DNA of 64,000 nt from Zygaena filipendulae (lineage: Eukaryota; Arthropoda; Insecta; Lepidoptera; Zygaenidae). The stretch is from positions 5,148,501 through 5,212,500 of the forward strand of contig OU015660.1 in NCBI GenBank assembly GCA_907165275.2, in the 5' to 3' direction. The notes beneath the pieces were generated by a model that saw only the letters and a list, made by a program, of their open reading frames with translations, had not been told where the DNA came from and did no database searches. A program made the position numbers and the translations under genes. Below are positions 37,843-46,769 of the stretch, piece by piece. Every line of letters starts with the position of its first letter. Position 1 is the stretch's first letter.

Positions 37843-38079
37843 CAGTGGCGAAGGTACCATAGAATCCGATTCCCACCGGCTTCCCTCCAGACGCAACATC
37901 TCTCTCCGTAATTGAGAACGTTGTCAGGGATACAGGGAAGGACTTTTTATACCGGAATTCCCGCGGGAACTCCGGAACTTATCGCAGGTGAAACCGCGGG
38001 GAACAGTTAATAGTTTAATAAGTTGAAATTAAAGTAGATTTCCGGCTTCCCTCTCTCAATATTTCACCCTTCGCCACTG
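37843..38079. mobile_element. hAT-type MITE, 237 bp, copy 1
   Basis: The ends CAGTGGCGAAGG and CCTTCGCCACTG are exact inverted repeats. An identical 8-bp duplication GTACATAC flanks the element (37835-37842 and 38080-38087), the hAT hallmark. The interior (about 37915-38010) is a Helitron-like 3' segment (CCGGAATTCCCGCGGGAACT ... CAGGTGAAACCGCGGGG). It encodes no transposase. It matches the copy at 52602 base for base in length, with about 9 substitutions counted by eye. Confidence 0.9.
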
Positions 38080-38089
38080 GTACATACAA

Positions 38090-40180
38090 CACTTATGAGA
38101 TCAAGAATACTACAAAACTACGTACATAACTATATTTCAAAGTACAAGCTTTACTTTAATCTATATATAAAGTAAATATCAACCAAAAAATGTAGAGTAG
38201 GACTTCTCTAAATATACCTAGTATATAATAAACAATGCAGAAAGATGAGCAGGTCACAAATAAGTATATCAAAAACACGTTAAGTCATGTTTGCTGATAC
38301 GTCACTTTTCAATTGAAATGTAATCTCTAATAAAAGCAATAATAGCGTTATGATGATGGCTAAAAAGATTAAACTCTCATTGTTGGATACAAATAACTCC
38401 ACATTACTAATATGCTATGATTTGTAATTATTATGTTCTTATTACTCTAATACTATACACGAATTATATTATGTAAAAGCTTAGATCAGGATCTGTTCTG
38501 TTCAAATGTACTCGTAATACACCCTCTAAATAAGCTGGCACAATCGAACGCTTCTGTGTTTATGCTATTATTATTATCATAAATGATAAAAAAAATATTG
38601 CATTACCATAAGTTTTCAAGGGAAACCAGAGTTGAATACCATAGGTAATATCAATAAATGTTGTTTTATGTATTTTTCCTATCAGATATAATACTCTTAA
38701 TCGATTTTCTCGTAAGCTTATGAAGCAAGCAAAAGTAGGTATGCAAGAAACATAGGGATAGAGCAGTCATTATTATTTTAGCCCTCAGGGAAACAACCTT
38801 ATGCATATTTTAAACCCACATTTATTATTACCTATAGGTAGAATTGCAATGATTATTTTTAATATTTAATCTCAATAACGTAGATTAATAAAATTTACTT
38901 CGTAGTAATTACTGAAATCTTTATAAGACAATACTCTTAAAAATAAGTGGCAGTTCGTACTTTTATAGCAATAAAATTGGGTGTCGCCATATCTTTGATA
39001 AATTATTATTTTTTTTATATTTAAATTAAACAAGATCCTGGTTGTTATTAAAGACTGTAAAAGATACCTTAGATTGTAGATAATCATGACATTCAATCAA
39101 GAAGGTAATAAACGAATATTTTTGAAATTTAAAACCATTGTGTTAGTCGCTTCTTTACCTTTTAATAAAGCAACTTTTTTAACTGTGGTAGTCGCTTGCG
39201 GCTGAAGGACTTGCTTCCATGGCCATGTAATAAATTAAAATATTATTGGTAGTCGCTTGTTAATTTTAAATTAATGGAGTACTTGGGTACATAAATAGTT
39301 TGAAATGTGCGGTTGATAACGTTTGTCTATATGTACACACTGTACACTCCATAACACCTATAAAATGTCACATTTGATACATAATTACGAATGTCTACAC
39401 TATTAGGTAGGTATTCACTATGCTGGATAGGATTGCGTCATAGAACAGGTTTTGGGTATCGACGTCATACTAAAACCACTTTTTGTATCAAATGTTCATT
39501 AACCTAACCATTCCGGTGGGCTGGACAACAATAGATTTGCAAAAATTTTTTTTTTTTTTGCTAGAATGGGTCGTGACTGTGTGTTATGCCACCCCATTTT
39601 TTCCATTACTGCTCCACCAATTGGCAAAAGTGATTTAGTTGTAAAGCCGCACAGTCGAATTTCTAATACGGAAGAAAAAAATTCAGCAACTTGAACTGTA
39701 TTATAATTATTACGCTTTGAATGTTACTATGTATAGGTATTGTGGTTATAATGTATCAAAATATTACCTAGGCACTAGATGATGAGTTAAGAGTTTACAA
39801 CAAAAATTACTTTGATGTCTATGCATATTTTAATTTTGATAGATTCCATGGTGTGTAGGTAGGTAGGTATATATATTTTTATCATATTTTAATGTTTAGT
39901 TAGGAATATTTTTACATAATAATTACCACACATGTAATTATTAACCATGTAATCGCTTTCTCAGCTAGAATCTCGATAATCTATACCATTATTCAAACAA
40001 CTTTATATAGCATTCGATAGCTGAAAGGATCGCATAAATGGAGGCATAAGATAAAAAGTTAATTCACTGAGAACATTTTCTGTGCGAACAGGAACAGGTG
40101 GCTCAAGTCTGGTATCTATTCTATACACTCGTACCTACCAACCTTTCTATCCATGATGATGCTATCTCCGCTCTTTCGGC
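38090..40180. other. AT-rich intergenic DNA upstream of the iab-4 locus
   Basis: No gene. It contains three copies of the 10-mer TAGTCGCTT-type motif at 39142, 39187 and 39248, a T run at about 39546, and an AT-rich 74-codon minus frame (38872-39096) judged spurious. Confidence 0.5.
39142..39258 (+). repeat. three-fold GGTAGTCGCTT motif
   Basis: GTTAGTCGCTT (39142-39152), GGTAGTCGCTT (39187-39197) and GGTAGTCGCTT (39248-39258) lie within 120 bp. It could be a decayed minisatellite or a cluster of binding sites. Confidence 0.45.
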
Positions 40181-40321
40181 GCATCGAAAAGTGTAATCGT
40201 CGCACAGTACAAGTAGGTGTTCTATATCATACTTTACTAAGCCGAGTTAATTGTGAGGATCATCAATGGGTGGCCTAAGTAAACTATCAAAAAACATTAG
40301 TGGGTGCAAATAACAACGATC

Positions 40322-40552
40322 ATGGCGTATGTAATGAAATCTTGCATCGGGATTAGTTGTCGGGTGGTGCGGCGCGCGCCGGGCGGCGGTGGCGAGGGCG
40401 GCAATCGATGCGAGGGCCGGGACGCGCGCCCCGACGCTAGACTCGCAGACGCCCAGCGACGCCGCGCCCGGCCACACGTCCTGTGCCAGCCGCACGCGCC
40501 ATCCGTCACCATCCTCCAATGTTTACTCGTCGGACACGCCGCGAACAGCTGA
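40322..40552 (+). CDS. candidate 76-codon small ORF in the iab-4 upstream exon
   Basis: An ATG with A at -3 and G at +4 (good Kozak context) opens a frame starting MAYVMKSCIGIS and ending at TGA 40550-40552, seven bases before the GTAAGT donor. The product would be small, basic, Arg-, Ala- and Gly-rich, with several Cys and no signal peptide or known domain. A shorter upstream frame (40266-40313, 15 codons, MGGLSKLSKNISGCK) precedes it. High G+C alone lengthens ORFs, and the minus strand also has open frames of 90-105 codons here, so coding status is unproven. A Drosophila precedent exists for a micropeptide from the iab-8/msa noncoding RNA, but no similarity to it is claimed. Confidence 0.2.
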   Translation: MAYVMKSCIGISCRVVRRAPGGGGEGGNRCEGRDARPDARLADAQRRRARPHVLCQPHAPSVTILQCLLVGHAANS

Positions 40553-40559
40553 CCGACCG
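40338..40559 (+). other. GC-rich candidate exon of the iab-4 host transcript
   Basis: About 250 bp here are conspicuously G+C-rich and CpG-rich inside very AT-rich DNA. The block ends at CCG/GTAAGT (exon end 40559, intron from 40560), a near-consensus 5' splice site, about 1 kb upstream of the iab-4 hairpin on the same strand. The frame whose codons start at multiples of 3 is open from 40338, after stops at 40332 and 40335, to the donor (74 codons). It is rich in Ala, Arg, Ser, Thr and Pro and biased to G/C in third positions. It has no ATG, only a GTG at 40389, so it would need an upstream exon. The transcript start is unknown. It could equally be a noncoding first exon or a promoter CpG block. 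No recognised protein family is visible, and minus-strand splice sites are not evident. Confidence 0.4.
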
Positions 40560-41317
40560 GTAAGTCACGTGTTTTGTCACAAACCGCCGCCACGCTAGAT
40601 TCCACCATTAACATACGATTACGACATTCACAACCGACATTGTTTTAGTGCTCGCTGTTTATCTGAATATTTTTATGGACCCCGCGAAACGTAACTCTCG
40701 TTTGTGCATTAGAATCAATAAAGCTCTGTTGCATGCCCGGTGTAATGCTACTCGCTCCACACGTAAATTACGAATATAATACACCCTTGCGTCCTTTCAT
40801 GTAGGCATCCTATTCAATTTGTACGCACACTGCGATGTGAGACACGAATTCTTTAGTTATCTTTACGAGTGGTGGACGGGAAGGGGACGTCTTTTGTAAG
40901 TTATCCTTTATGTGCTACAATGGACGGTGGACAAAAGGCACTCACCGCGGGCGATCGTCTTCCCACCTTGCTCGAAGGACGGTGAAAGACAAACGCCTGC
41001 CACTGATCGTTGCTGGGCTTGCGAAAAATAATATTTGCAAACCAATAGTGAAGTTTTGCAACTTACAACGCTCGCTTATTGGTCGTATATACTAACAAAA
41101 GCCTATCTACTTTTACGACAATAGATTTAAATGTACCTTAAACAATGTCTTTACTGTAAGTTAATAAATTTCTATTTGATGCGCCTAGGTATTTATATTT
41201 TCTCAGTTTCATTGGAGAAGTTATTCTGATGTCCGAACTTACGTGATATCAGTGTTGCGAACCCTTTTTCGCTTTGAAAACCCAAGCGTGTTATAAATCG
41301 GTTGTTTTATTTTATAG
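40560..41317 (+). other. candidate first intron of the iab-4 host transcript
   Basis: This 758-bp interval is bounded by GTAAGT and a TTTTATAG acceptor. Its middle (40860-41080) is less AT-rich (GAGTGGTGGACGGGAAGG; CACCGCGGGCGATCGTC) and includes a second GTAAGTT donor-like word at 40896, so an alternative exon may be embedded. Confidence 0.3.
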
Positions 41318-41365
41318 GTGATGTTCCCTGTGGGTCGGCTGGCATTCGGAGCGTTACAACGATTG
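41318..41365 (+). other. candidate 48-nt internal exon upstream of mir-iab-4
   Basis: A pyrimidine-rich stretch ending TTTTATTTTATAG (AG at 41316-41317) precedes 48 bases of balanced composition, followed by TTG/GTGAGC, a good donor at 41366. The length is a multiple of three. Joined to the donor at 40559, the phase-0 frame continues without a stop (VMFPVGRLAFGALQRL). If the second donor is not used it ends at TAG 41375-41377. It lies 241 bp before the hairpin. This is inferred from splice-site words alone; a chance acceptor/donor pair at this spacing is possible. Confidence 0.35.
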
Positions 41366-41606
41366 GTGAGCTTTTAGGATATTGCGGAGATCCCTTCATA
41401 TAGCTTATGAACAAACACACATGAGATTCAATGTCAAAAAATAATAAATAGAAAACTGTTATAAATAAGCAACTCTTGAAATTCTTCACAAAAACGACTC
41501 TACATAATATTAAGTGACTTAGAATAAGTATTTAAATTCCATTTTTAAGTGTTTCAGGTAACTTGCAGTAAGTACAGAAGAATGATTTAGCGCTAGAGAA
41601 GATTAC

Positions 41607-41693
41607 GCGTCGCCTTCTGTACGTATACTGAATGTATCCTGAGTGCATCATTCTTTCCGGTATACCTTCAGTATACGTAACAGAAGATGACAC
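41607..41693 (+). ncRNA. mir-iab-4: microRNA precursor mir-iab-4 (Hox cluster)
   Basis: The hairpin carries the 5p arm at 41621-41642 (begins ACGTATACTGAATG, ends ATCCTGA) and the 3p arm at 41658-41681 (begins CGGTATACC, ends TACGTAAC). Both agree with the insect miR-iab-4 mature products as I know them. The loop is 15 nt (41643-41657). The lower stem extends as CTTCTGT/ACAGAAG (41614-41620 with 41680-41686) and then less perfectly to 41607/41693, the roughly 11-bp basal stem expected of a Drosha substrate. In insects this miRNA lies between abd-A and Abd-B and represses Ubx and other Hox mRNAs. It sits between a candidate 5' splice site (41366) and a candidate 3' splice site (41750/41751), so it may be intronic. 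This is the only gene in the window I identify with near certainty. Confidence 0.97.
41607..41693 (-). ncRNA. mir-iab-8: antisense microRNA precursor mir-iab-8
   Basis: The mir-iab-4 stem is nearly palindromic, so the minus strand folds into a hairpin as well. The complement of 41658-41680 begins TTACGTATACTGAAGG, which is the known miR-iab-8-5p. In Drosophila the locus is transcribed on both strands: iab-8 comes from a long noncoding RNA in the Hox orientation and represses Ubx and abd-A. The sequence shows that the hairpin potential and mature region are conserved. Transcription of this strand here is inferred from other insects. No promoter for it can be recognised in the window; in Drosophila it lies far away, near Abd-B. 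Confidence 0.85.
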
Positions 41694-41720
41694 TCGGCCG
41701 GTGAAGAAAAACTCAACGAT

Positions 41721-41751
41721 GATTCTTCTTCTTCATCTCAATCTTCTTCAG
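41721..41751 (+). other. candidate 3' splice acceptor downstream of mir-iab-4
   Basis: A long TTC-rich pyrimidine tract (41723-41749) ends in CAG at 41749-41751, a strong acceptor shape. With the donor at 41366 it defines a possible 386-bp intron that contains the iab-4 hairpin. The sequence after it (from 41752) is AT-rich with early stops, so any downstream exon would be untranslated or add only a few codons. Confidence 0.35.
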
Positions 41752-41759
41752 ATGTACCT

Positions 41760-42910
41760 ATTTTAATGCACTTATTAAAAATATTTTTTATTATATAAGA
41801 CAAAAATTAAGATTCAAATTAATAATATGAAAATCCTCTACAAAAAAGCTCTACAACTCTATCTCTATTATTTGTGTAGTTTTTATCGTATCTTGCGTCT
41901 TACATTAAATGTTTTTCTTTGTATCAAGATTTTATTTTGTTAAATACACTGAGCCAATTTCTGTAAACTCTTTAGGCTTTTGAATTAATGATTCATAAAA
42001 ACTATATTAATACTCATTTATAAAATATATTCAATAAAATAAATATATGTGTACCTACTTACTTACATATTATCTACATGATCTGAAATAAATTAAATAA
42101 AATTTTAAATTTTATGTGTACCTACGTATCTAAGTAGGTACCTATGTTATGTTATGGCTAAGGGTGAATTATTTTAAATAAAATTTAAACTATTTTAATC
42201 TAAAAATAAATAATATAGTTATATTTTATAAGTAGAGAGTTAAAATACTAAAACATAATTCTTTGTACATAAAAAAATATCGAACTTACTTATTAGATAT
42301 TAAATGTTATGAAATAGTGGCATACTTATAATTCTTATCTTTAAAATATGATAGTTAAAAATTAATCCACAGAAAATTTTTAGTTCAGTCACAACAATTA
42401 AAAAAAAATGTTGGCAAATAAACAAAAGTACGAGGAAAATATTGTTTTATTTCTGCTCTAGATAAAAGAATAGGTACCATAAAATTTCAGTAGATTTAGT
42501 AGGTACTAAAAAAATAAGATTCAGTCTCACATTATAAATTTACTCATCTATAGGCATGTAGTTTTAGTTTTATCAGTGGTACTAAATAGTACATACCCGC
42601 TTTTAACTTATGTAGAGTACTTAAGATGTTCTAATTGTGTCAATTTGATAAGTGCCTAGTCATAATACATGCTTTGACTAAGTCGTAAAGTTGACTAGCG
42701 CTTTAAAAAAAATCTTCATCGTCAGTTATCTCTCTTCTTAAAATCAAACTAGTATTGTAATATTCAGTTGTAATATGTTAGCCACATAATATTCCAACTA
42801 TAAATGAAGTGGGAAAGTTGATAAAATGACAATTTTGATGATACATTTTACAGTTTGCTTAATTTATCTCCCTAGATTAACTAGCTGTTACTTGTGATTT
42901 CAACCGCATT
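41760..42910. other. AT-rich DNA downstream of mir-iab-4
   Basis: Very AT-rich with several AATAAA words; no repeat or gene is recognised. It could hold the 3' end of the iab-4 host RNA. Confidence 0.4.
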
Positions 42911-42914
42911 AGTT

Positions 42915-43140
42915 TTTCTTTTCTGCTTTATCACCTGATATGAAGTGAGTTTGGCCAAAGATTCTAAACACACCTAACCTGAATTGGGAAATAGCTTTCA
43001 TGTGAGGCTGTGGTCGAGACACACCGTTAGGTGTTTGGTGACAGATTGTCCACCGACAGCTAAAGCTCATTGTTAGAGTTTGAACCTGCGCCTAGCGGCA
43101 TTGGTCCGAATGCAATAATTACTGAGCTACCATCGCTGTT
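42915..43140 (-). mobile_element. tRNA-derived SINE
   Basis: On the minus strand TGGTAGCTCAGTAATT (43132-43117) matches an RNA polymerase III A box, and GGTTCAAACTC (43086-43076) matches a B box. The spacing is tRNA-like (about 31 bp between them). The tRNA-like head is followed by a body ending near GTTTGGCCAAACTC/TATCAGGTGATAAAGC. A true tRNA is excluded because the cloverleaf does not close with a normal acceptor stem. It is inserted 1.2 kb from mir-iab-4. Confidence 0.7.
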
Positions 43141-43283
43141 CATTTCAGGATTCCTTCAGGGTCCGGGGAATAGAGAGTAAGTATCCTTTGCCACTGCAGC
43201 TTATACTTACCTATTTTGGTCCGCGAAGAGTAATATTATGTTGGTATGTAAAAGGTTCTATTACTTGTAGGTATTTCTATTAT

Positions 43284-43700
43284 TTATAAAACCTGACCAG
43301 ATCTTAACCACAAATACGTTGGGCCAAACTTAGGTAAAATTAGGTGAAAGTGTTGACTTTTAAATCTGGTTGTACCCTCTAAGCCTGAAATTCTTGAAAA
43401 ATAATTACTTTGTAAATTTAAATATGTTATTTTCTTAACGTACATATGTCTCTGCAACCATTTGAGCGCCATTTAATTATCAGTATAGGTACTTACATGA
43501 ATATTCAGAAAGCAACACCTTAATTTTTAAATTATAGTTTTGATTTAAGCATTAATTTGCTGAGAAATTCAGGTTAAGTGTTACATCCTTTCTCTAATTA
43601 AAACAAGCACAAACATTATTACGCGTTTAAAAATAGACTATATAATATCTGCAAAATAGAAGATTGCAGTTGATATTTGTTTTAATTATGCCGGACAAAT
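43284..43700. other. AT-rich intergenic DNA
   Basis: Nothing supportable is seen; the 62-codon minus frame has no recognised domain. Confidence 0.4.
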
Positions 43701-43705
43701 AGGTA

Positions 43706-43928
43706 CAGTGGGCCACATAGACAAGTATACCACCTTGTGAAATTTATACTTTTTGTAAAACGTCTGTATGACGTTGTAAGTAGCCGTTTTGGCAGCTCCA
43801 TCTCCAAATTATAATACAAGCGAAAAACGAATATTAAAGCTGCCAAAACGGCAACTATAACGTCATAAAGACGTTTTACAAACATTATAAATTTTACAAA
43901 GTGGTATAATTATCTATGTGGCCCACTG
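43706..43928. mobile_element. palindromic Tc1/mariner-type MITE, 223 bp
   Basis: The ends are CAGTGGGCCACATAGA and its complement TCTATGTGGCCCACTG, flanked by TA on both sides (43704-43705, 43929-43930). The two halves pair over about 100 bp, including AAAACGTCT/AGACGTTTT and AGCCGTTTTGGCAGCT with its complement near the centre. A TA target duplication and CAGTG end indicate the Tc1/mariner superfamily. No ORF of transposase length. Confidence 0.85.
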
Positions 43929-43934
43929 TACATG

Positions 43935-46465
43935 ATCATCACTCCAAATGAGAACACCTAGTTATTTGCATACAAACATTAAGATAATTATGACAGCACT
44001 TTAAGGTAGTACCACATAGACTAGGTACACATATACCTAAAGCTTACAGTAGTTTCATTCAAACTTCGTTCGAGATTGAGTCACAAAAACAGTCGATGTG
44101 TGCGTGGAACGGCGTGCTGAAATTATGTTTACAGTGAGAGACGTAGGCTTAGACGCAATGCACACTAAGTACATATTTTCATTCTTTCTCACACACTGAA
44201 ATATGACGTTTAATTTAAATTTTTATATAGGCAAGGTCTACTATTAATATGGTAATACTAAGGTAATACTATTATTCTTACGAATTTTTATAGTACATGA
44301 GATGTTTTCAATATTCAGGATGGACTTTTGCTTTACATAGTTTTTGGCTGTATATATCTATATTCTGATGAATTACTGATATAGCTTGTCTTTGTCTATC
44401 ACTTCTTAGAGCCCTAGACATTGACCGAAATGATCATTAAAATTTTACCTAATAGAAACCAGCAATTCTGCTTTACCATATGATAGGTAAGTTGGCAGAA
44501 CGGTTCATCTAACATTGATTATGTATTTATCATCTTACAATATTTTGGGTGCAACAGGAAACTTTCTCTTCTAAATAAAGTTTAGCATTAGATAGGTACC
44601 TTTTAACTATAGAGCTGGAACCCTGGTAATCTTAGGCCTTAAGTAACGAACTTCTAACAACGAGGCAGTGACATTAACAGTGTCTTTTAAAAACACCCCT
44701 AACTGATTTGTATCGAAGTATATGACTACGAGTATTTACGACGAGAATCAAGTAGAAGGGATAATATTACAAAAAAATAGTTTCTAGGGTACTGCCATCT
44801 GTGTCGTAGCGGTTGAACTATAATGTACAATGTAGAGGTATTCAAAGTTTTGAGTGTTGACTATTACAAAGTTCAGTAAAGACACTGTCGTAAAATATAA
44901 ATTTGAAGGAAAAAATCTAAGCTATAAAGGGCCAATAAAATAACACTGCAATAATAGGTAAGACAAAAAAATCTAATTAAAAAGATATATTGTATTATTT
45001 ATGATATTAGATTCTATAGGTAGGTAGAGCTAGAATTGAAAATATTAAGATTATATTTTCAAAATTAATGATGTACTGAACATGATATAATAAGGATATA
45101 GCTATGATAAGATTTCGAAATAGGTAATGAAAAAAATTATTTGATAAAATTAATTTCTTTCATTTGTAATAAAAGCTGCAACTGAACTGTAGATTATATA
45201 TCAAATAAAGCGCCCTCTTTTCGAATTTTTACTGCAACTGCAATTATAAAAATTAATACACTACAATTTGATATGTTGGAAATATTTTTATTCACGTAAT
45301 AGGTCTATATAGGCAGGTATATATTGTGAATAATTGATATAAGAATTATTGTTTTTACGTTGTTTGACATTGTTTGTCATTTATGACATAATGTATATTG
45401 TGTAATTCTTTTGTATTGTGTCATTTACCTATACCTATTGGAATTTAAATTTTTTACGATCACTTTAACCTCTGACATATTATAATTAAATATAATTATG
45501 AATTTGATAATTTGAAATAAATTAATCTAATCTAGTCTATTATCTAGTTAGGCACTTTAACCTTTTAAGGAGGAGGAGGTCCAGACCCAGTATATCCAAA
45601 CTTTTGCATTTATAGCAGAAAGTTAACAAATTAATAATATAATTTATTGCCGTGTAAAGTTTTATTTTCATCTGTATCAGGTTAGTAATTTATATTCGTT
45701 ACTTTTGATTACAACCGTAGCCATATGCTCCATTTTTTTAAAAACCTTTTTGTAAAGAAGCATCTGGGGTGTCCACAATATAATTTGTTATTTTTGTTTT
45801 GGTGAAAGTGATCAACAACCCCTTCCGCGTTCTAGCTGGTTACAGGAATAATACAAATGTAAAAAAGAGAAAGTTTGAATAAAGGTAGGCAGAAAAAAGA
45901 AATAAGGATTTATGCATCTGACCAATGAGAGAGCAGTTATAGAAACTTTCTAATTTAGAGCAGAAAAATTTTCATTGCGTTACTTTTTATGGATCATTTG
46001 TACAGTAGCTTTTGTAGTTTTGACATCGTATTACGATTTTTATGAATACCTACTTATGTGGTGCGAATTACCTAACAGTTAAACCATAAATTTAATGTTT
46101 GTAAAAAAAAGTTTAAGATATAAGTGAAGTGTTTGTATTGTGTATTAAGTGCAGTTTATTGCAAACAGATATTTTCGTTTTTATTAGGTGAGTGTTTTTT
46201 TAACATCAAAATATGAACCTTCGTCCTAATAAATTTTATTATAAAAAATAAGAAGAGACAAAGAAAGATAAGACCTACTACTAAATCCGATAAATAATAA
46301 TTGTACGGATAACAAAACGATATTTAGGCAAATTTATATATAGATACTTTTCTTTCAGAAAGATCCTCCTTCGTTGGATCCAAGCATCTATATTTCGATC
46401 ACATAATAGTATTAGTTTCGTATACTTCGATGATAAAAGCATTCCAATAAGACACAAACTTACGT
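43935..46465. other. AT-rich intergenic DNA
   Basis: No gene. 44040-44200 is less AT-rich. CTGCCATCTGTGTCG (44794) is a short PHO-like/repeat word. Confidence 0.45.
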
Positions 46466-46469
46466 ATCC

Positions 46470-46760
46470 TACGACATTGAGAAATTTTGGTAACCCTACA
46501 GCTCTGGCACTCAGCCATCGCGGTGCAAATGAAACGGGTGATCTTCCAAATCCGGATTCAGTATCTGGCCAGTTAGAGAGCAAGCGAGATAAATGCAATG
46601 TCGATCGTGCTGATGCGAAGCTCTGTTATCGAGCGGACTGTTGTCATGGCAACAGACAATGGATTTTGGGTGCATATTTTAGGCTGCGTCTCGACGCGGG
46701 TTGCGAGTAGGGACGGCGGGGGAACAGATCGAGAGTGGCAGCCATCTTTAAAAATATATT
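46470..46760. promoter_or_regulatory. candidate regulatory island with GAGA and PHO words
   Basis: This block is less AT-rich than its flanks and shows no repeat character. It holds GCCAT words at 46514-46518 and 46741-46745, GAGAG at 46576-46580 and 46731-46735 (the last GAGAG and GCCAT are 5 bp apart), and the near-palindrome GTTGTCATGGCAAC at 46640-46653, which fits an RFX X-box. Open frames of 77-105 codons on both strands look like a by-product of composition. In a Hox interval the GAGA plus PHO combination suggests a PRE or enhancer, but a noncoding exon is possible. Confidence 0.35.
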
Positions 46761-46769
46761 TCCAGTTTG

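Noticed and set aside
40247..40614. Minus-strand ORFs of 90 and 105 codons in the GC island
   Set aside because: No minus-strand splice sites accompany them, whereas the plus strand has a strong donor. High G+C opens all frames.
42915..43140. Functional tRNA gene on the minus strand
   Set aside because: A and B boxes are present but the acceptor and anticodon stems do not close, and a non-tRNA body follows. SINE preferred.
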